DNA of 64,000 nucleotides. It comes from JAUQQI01 sp040289115. GTDB taxonomy: Bacteria; Chloroflexota; Dehalococcoidia; JAUQQI01. Each line of letters opens with the position of its first letter. The first letter of the stretch is position 1. The stretch covers positions 1 to 64,000 of the forward strand of contig PSKS01000003.1 in the NCBI GenBank assembly GCA_040289115.1. The letters are read 5' to 3'. The position numbers were made by a program, and so were the translations under genes. The notes below the pieces were generated by a model. It did no database searches. It saw only the letters and a program-made list of their open reading frames with translations, and had not been told where the DNA came from. Below, one piece after another: positions 56,617-64,000 of the stretch.

Positions 56617-57767
56617 CGCTCCCGCCCCAAAACTAAGGTTGCGTGGGTGGTCATGATGCCACCCTGGTTACTCACCACCGCAATTTTGGCGTCGGGCACC
56701 TGCCGGGGTCCGGCCTCGCCCCGGAGCTGGCGGACCGCCTCGACGATAAGCTGCATGCCCGGCATACCGGTCTCGGCCAGGAGGCCCCCGCTGGTGTTCA
56801 TGGGGAGCTCGCCCCCAAGCTCGATGCGGCCGCCCTCGACGAAGGCCCCGCCCTCCCCCTTCTGGCAGAACCCGTAGTCCTCAAGGGTGATGATAGGCAC
56901 AATGGTGAAGCAGTCGTAAAGCTGAACAACATCCACATCCTTTGGGGTAATTCCGGCCATCTCGAAGGCGATGCGGCCCGATTCTCTGGCACCGCTGGTG
57001 GTCCAGTCTTCACGCAGGACCAGGTCCTTGGCGGGATGTGACTGCCCGACCCCGAGGATGTAAACGGGGGGCTTTTTCAGATCCCGGGCCCGCTCCTCGG
57101 AGGTAACCACCACCGCCGCCCCGCCGTCGGTTATGGGACAGCAATCGTAAAGGCGCAGGGGCTCCACGACAAACCGGCTCTTAAAGTAGTCTTCTATAGT
57201 TATTGGCTCCCGGAACTGGGCGTTGGGGTTAAGGGCGGCATGCTTGCGGCAGGCGATGGCCACGGCCGCCAGTTGCTCGGGCTTTAGTCCGAACTCGGCC
57301 ATGTAGCGGCGGGTGATCAGGGCGTAGCCGGCGGGGGCGCCCATCAGGCCGTAGGCGGCCTCGTCCCCGCTGATCCGCCGATAGGCGGCCCGGGAACCGG
57401 TGAGGGGATTGTCCCCGTAGCTGCAGACCACCACCTCGGCCATCCCGGCCTCGATGACGCTCATCGCATACCAGATTAGGCCAATGTTGGAGGCGCCGGC
57501 CTGGTCTATGGTCGCCGTAACCTTTGGGGATAGTCCGAGGGCCTGGGAGACCCTGGCGCTGTAAAGCATCTGGAAGTCCGAGGTGGGTGCCTTGGTGAGT
57601 ACCCCGTCCACCTGGTTTTTGGTGAGACCGGCGTCGTCTAAGGCCCGGCGGATGGCCTCAACGTTAAGGGCGACGTGGGACCAGCCGGGAAGCTTGCCAT
57701 AGGGGGTGTTACCGACCCCGACGATGCAGTAGCGGCGGCGAAAGGGCCATTTGGCGGTTGTTGGCAT
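56613..57767 (-). CDS. Thiolase-fold protein without the canonical catalytic residues (SCP2/Ltp2-like)
   Basis: A 384-residue thiolase-superfamily protein: CIVGVGNTPYGKLPGWSHV, then ATIDQAGASNIGLIWYAMSV, where a true thiolase has its nucleophilic Cys but here Gly/Ala stands. MNTSGGLLAETGMPGMQLIV has Met where the His of GHP is expected. The C-terminal NQGGIMTTHATLVLGRER lacks the C-G-G-G motif. LYDCFTIVPIITLEDYGFC is retained. With a DUF35 partner this matches the lipid-transfer/aldolase group rather than a condensing thiolase. First gene of the operon. Exact reaction is inference. Confidence 0.82.
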   Translation of the reverse strand: MPTTAKWPFRRRYCIVGVGNTPYGKLPGWSHVALNVEAIRRALDDAGLTKNQVDGVLTKAPTSDFQMLYSARVSQALGLSPKVTATIDQAGASNIGLIWYAMSVIEAGMAEVVVCSYGDNPLTGSRAAYRRISGDEAAYGLMGAPAGYALITRRYMAEFGLKPEQLAAVAIACRKHAALNPNAQFREPITIEDYFKSRFVVEPLRLYDCCPITDGGAAVVVTSEERARDLKKPPVYILGVGQSHPAKDLVLREDWTTSGARESGRIAFEMAGITPKDVDVVQLYDCFTIVPIITLEDYGFCQKGEGGAFVEGGRIELGGELPMNTSGGLLAETGMPGMQLIVEAVRQLRGEAGPRQVPDAKIAVVSNQGGIMTTHATLVLGRER

Positions 57768-57810
57768 CGCTTGAGCCCCGAAATTGAGCGGTAGACTCCG
57801 GGTCCTTTAG

Positions 57811-57839
57811 ACTGTACGCCAGGGCCCCAGGTATGTCAA
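57811..57839 (-). promoter_or_regulatory. Promoter of the acyl-CoA operon
   Basis: Minus strand: perfect TTGACA (57839-57834), 17 bases, TACAGT (57816-57811), 44 bp before the thiolase-like ATG. Confidence 0.75.
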
Positions 57840-57844
57840 CCGGT

Positions 57845-58370
57845 GCACCCGCAAAGTCAGCCCACCGGACCAACTAACGGGCCGACTCCGGCCCCGGTGC
57901 TGGCCACCGGGCTAACAAGTCGACCAGCAGGTCGGGGCCGATGGTCCGGTCAGCCCCAGCCCGAAGAGGCAAGCCACCTCCAACACGACCGTGCCAAGGG
58001 CCCCAGAGATGCTGGAGCCAAGCCTCCACCCTCAACAGGACCGGCCCGGAGCATCCCTGGGTGCATCGGCCGGAGGCTGGACTACTTCAAGGCTGCGTAG
58101 CCGACGGCTGCGGTCCCCAGGCCGGGCCCGGCGGCGGCCTTGGTCGCTGCGCCGAGTTCAGCCCACCAAACGGGGTACCGGGCGATGGTGCCGGCGGCGG
58201 GGGTCGTCTCGGTGGCCGGCGCGTTAGAAGCGCCCGGCCCGGCCTGCCCCGGGGCCGTGCGACCAGGCCCGCAGGATGGCGGCCGCAGTAAGCTGACCCC
58301 CAAAGGAGCCGACCCCATCATGGGAGGTCCTCCCCGAGGGATGGGCCAACTACGGCCTCCGCGGGCCCCT
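57845..58370. other. GC-rich intergenic stretch without a recognisable gene
   Basis: About 525 bases with no ORF that looks like protein. The best frame (minus strand, 58082-58321) is Ala/Gly/Pro rich and matches nothing I know. No tRNA, repeat array or hairpin with T run stands out. It separates the acyl-CoA operon from mntH and may hold the remains of a deleted gene. Confidence 0.4.
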
Positions 58371-58378
58371 TAGCCGCC

Positions 58379-58443
58379 TTGACGGTAGGCCATTGTTGGA
58401 GATAATTTTAAATGTGAATTTAATGCCAATTAAAGATATTCAC
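58379..58443 (+). promoter_or_regulatory. mntH promoter and candidate metalloregulator operator
   Basis: TTGACG (58379-58384), 18 bases, TAATTT (58403-58408). Right after it, GTGAAT (58414-58419) and ATTCAC (58438-58443) frame an AT-rich imperfect palindrome with TTTAAT...AATTAAA inside. A DtxR/MntR- or Fur-type repressor would be expected to bind such a site in front of a metal importer. Confidence 0.55.
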
Positions 58444-58450
58444 AGGTAAG

Positions 58451-59782
58451 GTGCCGAGTATGGGGCCTAAAACGGGTGTCCGGGGCCTCTTCCGGCAGCT
58501 CCTTGATGACGCCGCCACGCGCCGACTGGCCCAGGGGGTCCTTACGGGGCAAGTCGCCCTCCCCTTCTGGCGGCGGCTCCTCGCCTTCCTGGGGCCGGCC
58601 TTTGTGGCCTCGGTCGCCTACATGGACCCGGGGAACTTTGCCACCAACATATCCGCTGGGGCCCGCTACGGCAACATGCTCCTGTGGGTAGTGGTTATGA
58701 GCAACCTGATGGCGATGCTCATTCAGGCCCTGTCGGCCAAGCTGGGCATCGCCACCGGCCGCAGCCTGCCGGAGCTCATCCGGGACCACTTCCCCCGGCC
58801 CCTGGTAATCTTCCTGTGGGTGGTTGCCGAGCTGGTGGCCATGGCTACGGACCTAGCCGAGTTCCTCGGGGCGGCCCTGGGCCTCAACCTCCTATTTGGG
58901 ATCCCGATGTTCCCGGCCGCCCTCCTGACCGGGGTCCTCGCTTTTGTTATCCTGAGTCTGGAGCACTACGGCTTTCGCCCCCTCGAGGCCACCATTACCC
59001 TGTTCGTCGGGGTCATCGCCCTCTGCTACTTCATCGAGGTCGGCTTCTTCACCCACCCCGACTGGGCTGAGGTGGGCTTGGCCGTTCTGCACCCGACCCT
59101 TACCGACAGCGAAAGCCTGCTTCTGGCGGTGGGAATTCTGGGGGCGACGGTCATGCCCCACGTGATTTACCTACATTCGGCCCTAACCCAGGGCCGGGTC
59201 GTCGTCCGGACTGAGGCCGCCAAACGGTTACTGTTTCGCTACGAGCTTATCGATGTGGTCCTGGCCATGGGCGTAGCTGGCCTTATAAACGGGGCGATGC
59301 TCATAATGGCCGCCGCCACCTTCCACCAGGGCGGCTTTCACGAGCTGACCGAGCTTACGGATGCTTACCTTACCCTCCGGCCGCTGCTGGGACCCCTGGC
59401 CGCCACCGTGTTCGCCGTGGCCCTCCTGGCCTCGGGCCTTTCTTCCTCGACGGTGGGGACCATGGCCGGACAGGTAATTATGCAGGGGTTTCTGCGGCGC
59501 AAGATCCCCGTCTGGTTGCGGCGGCTGGTCACCATGCTCCCGGCCATTGGGGTTGTCGGGGCCGGCTTTGACCCAACCCGGGCCCTGGTCTTGAGCCAGG
59601 TAGTCCTCTCCTTCGGCATTCCCTTCGCGCTAATCCCCCTCATCATTTTCACCTGTCGCCGGGAGCTCATGGGTTCTTTGGTCAACTCCCGCCGCACCAC
59701 CGCCGCCGTCGCCGTCGTTGCCGTCGTCATCGTCGGTCTTAACCTTTTCCTCCTATACCGCACCCTTATCGAGGGCCCATGA
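58451..59782 (+). CDS. mntH: NRAMP-family divalent metal transporter
   Basis: About 443 residues with eleven membrane helices. The metal-binding motifs are canonical: YMDPGNFATN in helix 1 and GATVMPHVIYLHSAL in helix 6, whose Met and His/Asp/Asn set selects Mn(II)/Fe(II). It is a proton-coupled importer in the cytoplasmic membrane. A GTG at 58451 or ATG at 58460 can serve as start; neither has a perfect ribosome site. An AT-rich operator-like palindrome precedes it. The stop overlaps uspA by ATGA. Confidence 0.92.
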   Translation: MPSMGPKTGVRGLFRQLLDDAATRRLAQGVLTGQVALPFWRRLLAFLGPAFVASVAYMDPGNFATNISAGARYGNMLLWVVVMSNLMAMLIQALSAKLGIATGRSLPELIRDHFPRPLVIFLWVVAELVAMATDLAEFLGAALGLNLLFGIPMFPAALLTGVLAFVILSLEHYGFRPLEATITLFVGVIALCYFIEVGFFTHPDWAEVGLAVLHPTLTDSESLLLAVGILGATVMPHVIYLHSALTQGRVVVRTEAAKRLLFRYELIDVVLAMGVAGLINGAMLIMAAATFHQGGFHELTELTDAYLTLRPLLGPLAATVFAVALLASGLSSSTVGTMAGQVIMQGFLRRKIPVWLRRLVTMLPAIGVVGAGFDPTRALVLSQVVLSFGIPFALIPLIIFTCRRELMGSLVNSRRTTAAVAVVAVVIVGLNLFLLYRTLIEGP

Positions 59783-60675
59783 GCCGGCTCAGGCGCCTGC
59801 TCCTGCCCCTCGACGGCTCCCGGCCGGCGGAGGCCGCCCTGGGCCTCGGGGCCTTTCTGGCCCGCCGCCTAGGGGCCGAGCTGGTCCTGCTCCACGTCCT
59901 GGAGCGCCGGCCCCCGGAGCGGGTCCACGGCCAGCCCCACCTCCGTTCGGCACCAGAGGCCCAGGCTTACCTGGACCGGGTAGCCGCCCGACTTCGGGAG
60001 CAGGACCTTAAGGTCGAAACCCACCTCCACGCCGAACCGGAAGCCGACGTTGCTGCCGCCATTGCTGCCCATATCCGGGAGCAGGCCGGGGACCTGGTGG
60101 TGATGAGTACCCACGGCCAGGGTGGGGTGCGGGGCTGGGCCCTGGGCAGCATCGCCCAGCAGGTGGTCCGGCGGGGCTGTCCGGTGCTACTGGTTCGGCC
60201 GGAAGCCCCGGCCGGTCCCCCCGAGGCTGTGGAACGGGTGGTGGTGCCCCTCGACGGAACCTCAACGGGGGAGGCTGCCCTGCCCATGGCCGCCGCCGTC
60301 GCCGCCGGCTGCGGCCTGCCGGTCACCCTCATCACCGTGGTGCCTTCGGTCCGAACCCTCCAGCCCGAGCGCCGGCCGGTTGCGGCCTTCCTGCCCGGGA
60401 CTACGGCGGCCTTCCTCGACCTGGAAGCCGAAGCGGCCGACCAGTATCTAAAGGAGGTTAGCCGTCGCCTGGAGGCGGAGTTCGGCCTCCGGGCGGCCAC
60501 CGAAGTCCGCCGCGGCCACCCGGCGGCCGAACTAGCCCGGGTCACCGGACGGGAGACCCTCCTGGTGATGGCTACCAGGGGCAGGTACGGCCTGGGCGGC
60601 CTCTGGGCGGGGAGTGTGTCGGCCCGGGTGGTAGCCGCTACTCGGGGGCCGGTTCTGTTGGTGCCGGCGCCTTAG
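59779..60675 (+). CDS. Tandem universal stress protein
   Basis: A 298-residue protein of two UspA domains. The first (RLLLPLDGSRPAEAALGLGA to DLVVMSTHGQGGVRGWALGS) ends near 140 with CPVLLVRPEA. The second (VVVPLDGTSTGEAALPMAAA to LLVMATRGRYGLGGLWAGSV) follows. Both keep the G-x2-G-x9-G-S-type ATP-binding loop, so nucleotide binding is likely. Coupled to mntH through the overlap, suggesting a joint response to metal or oxidative stress (inference). Its stop overlaps the convergent AI-2E-family gene by four bases. Confidence 0.92.
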   Translation: MSRLRRLLLPLDGSRPAEAALGLGAFLARRLGAELVLLHVLERRPPERVHGQPHLRSAPEAQAYLDRVAARLREQDLKVETHLHAEPEADVAAAIAAHIREQAGDLVVMSTHGQGGVRGWALGSIAQQVVRRGCPVLLVRPEAPAGPPEAVERVVVPLDGTSTGEAALPMAAAVAAGCGLPVTLITVVPSVRTLQPERRPVAAFLPGTTAAFLDLEAEAADQYLKEVSRRLEAEFGLRAATEVRRGHPAAELARVTGRETLLVMATRGRYGLGGLWAGSVSARVVAATRGPVLLVPAP

Positions 60676-61673
60676 GTCCCGTCGGTCCGGTAACGGTCAA
60701 CGACCACCTTGATGGCCGCGGCCGCAGGGACCGCCAGTACCACCCCTAAAAGCCCGGCCAAGACCCCGCCGCATAGAACCGCAAAGAGGGTCAAGACCGG
60801 GTGAAGTCCAGTCGCCCGCCCTAGCACTATGGGAATCACTAACTGGTCTTCCATTTGTCGTAGAACGAGGTAGCTGAGAAGAATAGCGGCGGCTGCCTCC
60901 GGTCCGTGCTGGGCTAGGCCAAGTCCGGCCGCCAGGACAGCCGCGGCCGCCGGCCCGACAAAGGGGACTACCTCCAGCAGGCCAGTGAGCAGGGCCACGG
61001 CCAGGGCGTAGCGCAGGTTAAATCCGAACTTTAAGACCATATAAGTGACGGCGGCCATAAAAAGCACCAGGAAGAGCTGACCCCGCAGGTAACGGCCAAA
61101 AACCCGGTGAACGGGCCTAGCCAGGGCCGAAACCTCAGTCCTTACCTCCCCGGGCAGAAGCGCCAGCGCCCCGGCGGCCAGGCGCCGGCCGTCCAGCAAC
61201 AAGTAGAAAGCCACCACTAGGGTCAAAAAACTGCCCAATATAGTCTCCAGTAGGGCGGCGGCCACCTGGAGAGCTTCCCGGGGCTCACCCGCGAAGGCCT
61301 CGGCCGTTCGGACCAAGTAAAGGCCCAGGGCCCGGGCGGTAAGGGGCCGGCCGAAGAGGTCCAGCTCCGGGCTGCCGAAAAGCCGCAGGAAGACCGCCTC
61401 CAAAATCTCCGGCCCGTGCCGAGTCAGCTCCTGGGCCTCAATCCCCAGTAGGGGGATCAGCACCGCCGCCAGGCCCGCGAGGACGCCCAGGAACACGAGG
61501 TAGACCGCCACAACCGCCGCGGCACGGGGCACCCTGAGCCACCGGCCCAGCGCCCCGACCGCCGGGTCAAGCAGGTACGCCAGCACCGTTCCCAAGATGA
61601 AAGGCGGCAGAATCGGCCTCACCAGGTAAAGAAAGGCCGCCGCAGCCCCGATCAGCCACCAGTGGCGGCTCAA
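60672..61673 (-). CDS. AI-2E-family (YdiK/YhhT-type) membrane protein
   Basis: A 333-residue protein with about eight helices and the family pattern: LYLVRPILPPFILGTVLAYL near the start, GSFLTLVVAFYLLLDGRRL, and the C-terminal VVPFVGPAAAAVLAAGLGLA with PIVLGRATGLHPVLTLFAVL. The family contains exporters of signal molecules and Na+/H+ antiporters, so substrate is open. Its start overlaps the end of the ABC ATPase gene by four bases, which puts it at the end of that transporter's operon. Confidence 0.87.
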   Translation of the reverse strand: MSRHWWLIGAAAAFLYLVRPILPPFILGTVLAYLLDPAVGALGRWLRVPRAAAVVAVYLVFLGVLAGLAAVLIPLLGIEAQELTRHGPEILEAVFLRLFGSPELDLFGRPLTARALGLYLVRTAEAFAGEPREALQVAAALLETILGSFLTLVVAFYLLLDGRRLAAGALALLPGEVRTEVSALARPVHRVFGRYLRGQLFLVLFMAAVTYMVLKFGFNLRYALAVALLTGLLEVVPFVGPAAAAVLAAGLGLAQHGPEAAAAILLSYLVLRQMEDQLVIPIVLGRATGLHPVLTLFAVLCGGVLAGLLGVVLAVPAAAAIKVVVDRYRTDGT

Positions 61674-62983
61674 TCTCCCCCGGCCTGCCCCCAGCCCGGC
61701 AAGAAAACCACGTCTAGCCTCGGGTCGTGGCCCAGCAGGCCGACGTATCGGGCCCAGGCGATGGCCGTCTCCAGCTGCCGGCCCGCCTCGGCCCGACTAA
61801 AGACCTGCTCCAGCCGAGACCGAAAGACCTGGGCGAGAATCCGGTGCCGGGGACTCGCCTGGAGGGCCTCCATCAGGTCCCGGATCAGCTCCACCCGGTC
61901 TAGGAGCTGGCGGCGCAGGATGCTCCGGCGACCTTCCGGGTCGGCCACGGCCAATTTCCGACCGGCCTCGGTCAGCAGCACATCCCCCTCCACCACCTCC
62001 ACCAAGTCCAGCAGGTCGGCGGCTTCCACCACCGGCAAGAGGTCACCGGCCTCGAGGCCCAGATCCTCTGCCAGCCGGTAAAGGTCTTCCCGGCCGCCCC
62101 GGGCCCGGACTTGCTCCACTAATCCGGCCACCTGCCCCAAAGAGACATGGGGAAGCATCTGGTAAACGGGGGGCGCCTCGGCCGGTACTTCCGGTTGCCC
62201 CACAGCGGACACCAGGGTCTCAGCCGCCGGGCTGGTCATGACCCGGTAGACCACGTCCACCAGGGCCGCCCGCTCCGGGCCCCGGACCTGCCGCAAGTCA
62301 GGGGGCAGTCCCGGAAGCTCCAGCCGAACCCGGGCCGGGTTTGCCCCTAGGATCACGATTCGGTCCGCCAGGGCCGCGGCCTCATCGATGTTGTGGGTCA
62401 CCATCAGGACGGCCCGGGTCGGCAGCCGCCGCCCAACCCATAACTCGAAAAACTCCCGCCTCAGGTTCTCGGCCGTAAGCACATCCAAGGCTGAGAAGGG
62501 CTCGTCCATGAGCAGCACTTCCGGACCCACCGCTAGGGCCCGGGCAAAACCCACCCGCTGGCGCATTCCGCCTGAAAGCTCCCGGGGGTAGGCCGTTTCA
62601 AAACCCTTAAGGCCCACCAGCTCCACCATCTCCCGAGCCCGCTGCTCCCGGCTCCAGCGGGGAATACCCCGGGCCAGCAGGCCGAGTTCCACGTTTCCCA
62701 GCACGGTAAGCCAGGGGAAGAGGGCAAAGGTTTGAAAGACCATAGCCACCGCCGGGTTAACCCCCCGCAGGGGCTCACCCCGGACCAGCACCTGCCCTCT
62801 GGACGGTGGGACCAGACCCGCCAGGATGCGCAGCAGGGTCGATTTGCCGCAGCCCGAAGGCCCCAGCAGGGCCACAAATTCGCCCTCGGAAAGCTCCAGG
62901 CTAACCCGGTCCAGAATGAGGACGGGCTGACCGTCGCCGTAGATTTTAGTGACCTGGTCGGCTTTGAGCAAGGGCACCGGCAT
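61670..62983 (-). CDS. NitT/TauT-type ABC transporter ATPase with C-terminal AAA-associated domain
   Basis: About 437 residues. The ATPase half has Walker A LLGPSGCGKSTLLRILAG, signature LSGGMRQRVGFARALAVGP, Walker B LLMDEPFSALD and switch VTHNIDEAAAL. The C-terminal 150 residues (LPHVSLGQVAGLVEQVRARG ... DLLPVVEAADLLDLVEV) match the AAA-associated domain found in nitrate/sulfonate-type systems. ATG 62983 is preferred to 63022, since the latter overlaps the permease stop. Substrate unknown; no binding-protein gene is inside the window. Confidence 0.9.
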   Translation of the reverse strand: MPVPLLKADQVTKIYGDGQPVLILDRVSLELSEGEFVALLGPSGCGKSTLLRILAGLVPPSRGQVLVRGEPLRGVNPAVAMVFQTFALFPWLTVLGNVELGLLARGIPRWSREQRAREMVELVGLKGFETAYPRELSGGMRQRVGFARALAVGPEVLLMDEPFSALDVLTAENLRREFFELWVGRRLPTRAVLMVTHNIDEAAALADRIVILGANPARVRLELPGLPPDLRQVRGPERAALVDVVYRVMTSPAAETLVSAVGQPEVPAEAPPVYQMLPHVSLGQVAGLVEQVRARGGREDLYRLAEDLGLEAGDLLPVVEAADLLDLVEVVEGDVLLTEAGRKLAVADPEGRRSILRRQLLDRVELIRDLMEALQASPRHRILAQVFRSRLEQVFSRAEAGRQLETAIAWARYVGLLGHDPRLDVVFLPGWGQAGGD

Positions 62984-62987
62984 GGTT

Positions 62988-64000
62988 CTAGTCGAGCCGG
63001 AATCGGGCCTCAGCCCAACCATATAGGCGGCGCCAGAAAAGCCGGTTAAGACTTACCACTATAAAGGCCATCAGGATAGTCCCGGCCAGGAGGCCGGCCG
63101 TATCTCCGGTTTCCGCCCGGCTAACAATAAAGGAGCCCAGGCCCACCGTCCGGTAAGTCTCCCCGCCGAAGCTGACGTATTCCCCCACCACCGTGGCGTT
63201 CCAGGCGGCCCCGGCCGCGGTGATGAGACCGGTCACCAGGTGGGGAAAGATCCCGGGCAACAGCAACCGGCGCCACCGGACCCACCCGCCGAGCCGGAAA
63301 ATCTCGGCCGCATCCAGGAGGTCCCCCGGTATCGTCAAGGCGCCGGCTACCACGTTAAAAAGTACGTACCACTGGCTTCCCAGCAACATCAAGAACACGG
63401 CGGCCAACTCTATCCCGGCCGGGAGGCGGATAACCAGCAGGACCACTGCCGGGAAGAGGGCCGTGGCCGGGACGGAGGCCGCCAGCTGAACCAAAGGAAG
63501 AACTCGGGCGCCAAGCTCCCGCCGGAGCCCCACCCCGACCCCCACCGGGACCGCCCAGGCCGCGGCAACGGCCAAAACTAACAAGACCCGGGCGAAGCTG
63601 GCCCCAGCTCCGGCCGCCAGTTCGACCCAGTCGGCCGGGCCCAGTCCCAGGAGCAGCTGGGCCGCCTCCGCCAAACCCCAGCCGACTCCGGCCGCAGCCC
63701 CTAGCCCCGCTCCCACCCAAAACCACCGGCGCCGGCCCGGCTTTTCGGCCTTGCTCGGTCTGGGCATTCGGGTTTCCAGCCACTGAAAAAGCTGGTTGCA
63801 GGCCTCATCCAGAAGGCCCACTGCCGGTCGCAAAATCGCGCGCAAAACCCAGCCGACCAGGGCCGACCGCCGGAGCAGACCGAGCACCGGCGCCCCCGGT
63901 GGCCGAAGGCCCCCCGTTTGCTCGTACCGGAAGCGGTCGGCCCATTGAAGGAGGGGCCGCCAGAGCAGCTGGTCAACGGCCACCACCAGCCCGATTAAAG
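62988..64000 (-). CDS. NitT/TauT-type ABC permease, C-terminal part (cut by right edge)
   Basis: The frame stays open to the window edge, so the N-terminus is outside. About 337 residues are visible: helices, a basic linker (RPSKAEKPGRRRWFW), then a full permease domain with SFARVLLVLAVAAAWAVPVG, LFPAVVLLVIRLPAGIEL, and the EAA-like loop LLDAAEIFRLGGWVRWRRLLLPGIFPHL. The part before the linker is the end of another membrane domain, so the intact protein is probably the fused two-permease type. It is upstream of the ATPase gene in the same operon. Confidence 0.85.
   Translation of the reverse strand, partial: LIGLVVAVDQLLWRPLLQWADRFRYEQTGGLRPPGAPVLGLLRRSALVGWVLRAILRPAVGLLDEACNQLFQWLETRMPRPSKAEKPGRRRWFWVGAGLGAAAGVGWGLAEAAQLLLGLGPADWVELAAGAGASFARVLLVLAVAAAWAVPVGVGVGLRRELGARVLPLVQLAASVPATALFPAVVLLVIRLPAGIELAAVFLMLLGSQWYVLFNVVAGALTIPGDLLDAAEIFRLGGWVRWRRLLLPGIFPHLVTGLITAAGAAWNATVVGEYVSFGGETYRTVGLGSFIVSRAETGDTAGLLAGTILMAFIVVSLNRLFWRRLYGWAEARFRLD

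Noticed and set aside
58082..58321. Minus-strand ORF of 79 codons between thiolase operon and mntH
   Set aside because: Ala/Gly/Pro-rich, no ribosome site and no recognisable family; more likely chance in GC-rich DNA.
1..64000. CRISPR arrays, integrases, transposases or phage genes
   Set aside because: I found no regularly spaced repeats and no such protein motifs. The pseudogenes do not contain insertion-sequence ends that I can see.

Overview
This 64 kb window is GC-rich bacterial chromosome. No plasmid, phage or integrase gene is visible. Several features point to a high-GC, probably thermophilic Bacillota-like organism: a T-box leader in front of an ilv-leu operon, strong GGAGG ribosome-binding sites, frequent GTG/TTG starts, the rpmH-rnpA-yidD-yidC-jag block, a long-form HPF, DUF503, type III pantothenate kinase, and an N-terminally extended MazG. 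Some genes have an archaeal flavour (FAU-1-type RNase, RtcA, zinc glucose dehydrogenase). The lineage is an inference; there is no 16S gene here.

Layout. 1-1.8 kb: end of a flavin monooxygenase gene, then a graveyard of broken peptide-transporter and peptidase genes, some inverted relative to each other. 1.9-10.3 kb: sigma-A-like promoter, a T-box leader with two consecutive T-box/terminator modules, and ilvBNC-leuABCD for branched-chain amino acid synthesis. 10.3-15.1 kb: rpmH, rnpA, yidD, a PQQ-propeller lipoprotein, yidC, jag, a PfkB-type kinase and a peroxiredoxin whose peroxidatic position is an in-frame UGA (probable selenocysteine). 15.1-17.2 kb: coaX-coaBC behind a possible attenuator. 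17.3-20.4 kb: an arsenic island with intact arsM and an MFS exporter, but broken arsR, arsN2 and arsN1. 20.5-24.3 kb: tRNA-Gly, a FAU-1 RNase gene carrying a palindromic element, rtcA, an agmatinase-type ureohydrolase and a dead alcohol dehydrogenase. 24.3-28.4 kb: moxR, a DUF58 gene and two orphan peptide-permease genes. 28.4-36 kb: uvrB, an HpcH/HpaI aldolase, a short cysS, csaA, cdsA, a membrane diguanylate cyclase and mazG. 36-39.6 kb: complete oppABC-type transporter core without ATPases. 39.6-45.4 kb: two tiny Cys-rich proteins, a GT4 glycosyltransferase, MrfA-type helicase, DUF503 and hpf. 45.7-50 kb: tRNA-Leu and a sugar operon (debranching enzyme, 6-phosphogluconate dehydrogenase, glucose dehydrogenase). 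50.2-57.8 kb: a long acyl-CoA operon (thiolase-like protein, DUF35, GIY-YIG-like protein, acyl-CoA dehydrogenase, enoyl-CoA hydratase, solute-binding protein, CoA-transferase, SDR). 58.4-64 kb: mntH-uspA, an AI-2E-family permease and a NitT/TauT-type ABC transporter that runs off the right edge.

The items most worth following up are the UGA-containing peroxiredoxin, which an ordinary gene caller would split; the doubled T-box decision module; a family of about 40-bp palindromes, one of which lies in frame inside the FAU-1 gene; and the acyl-CoA operon built around a thiolase-fold protein without the thiolase catalytic residues. Pseudogenes are frequent, which suggests ongoing reduction of accessory functions.
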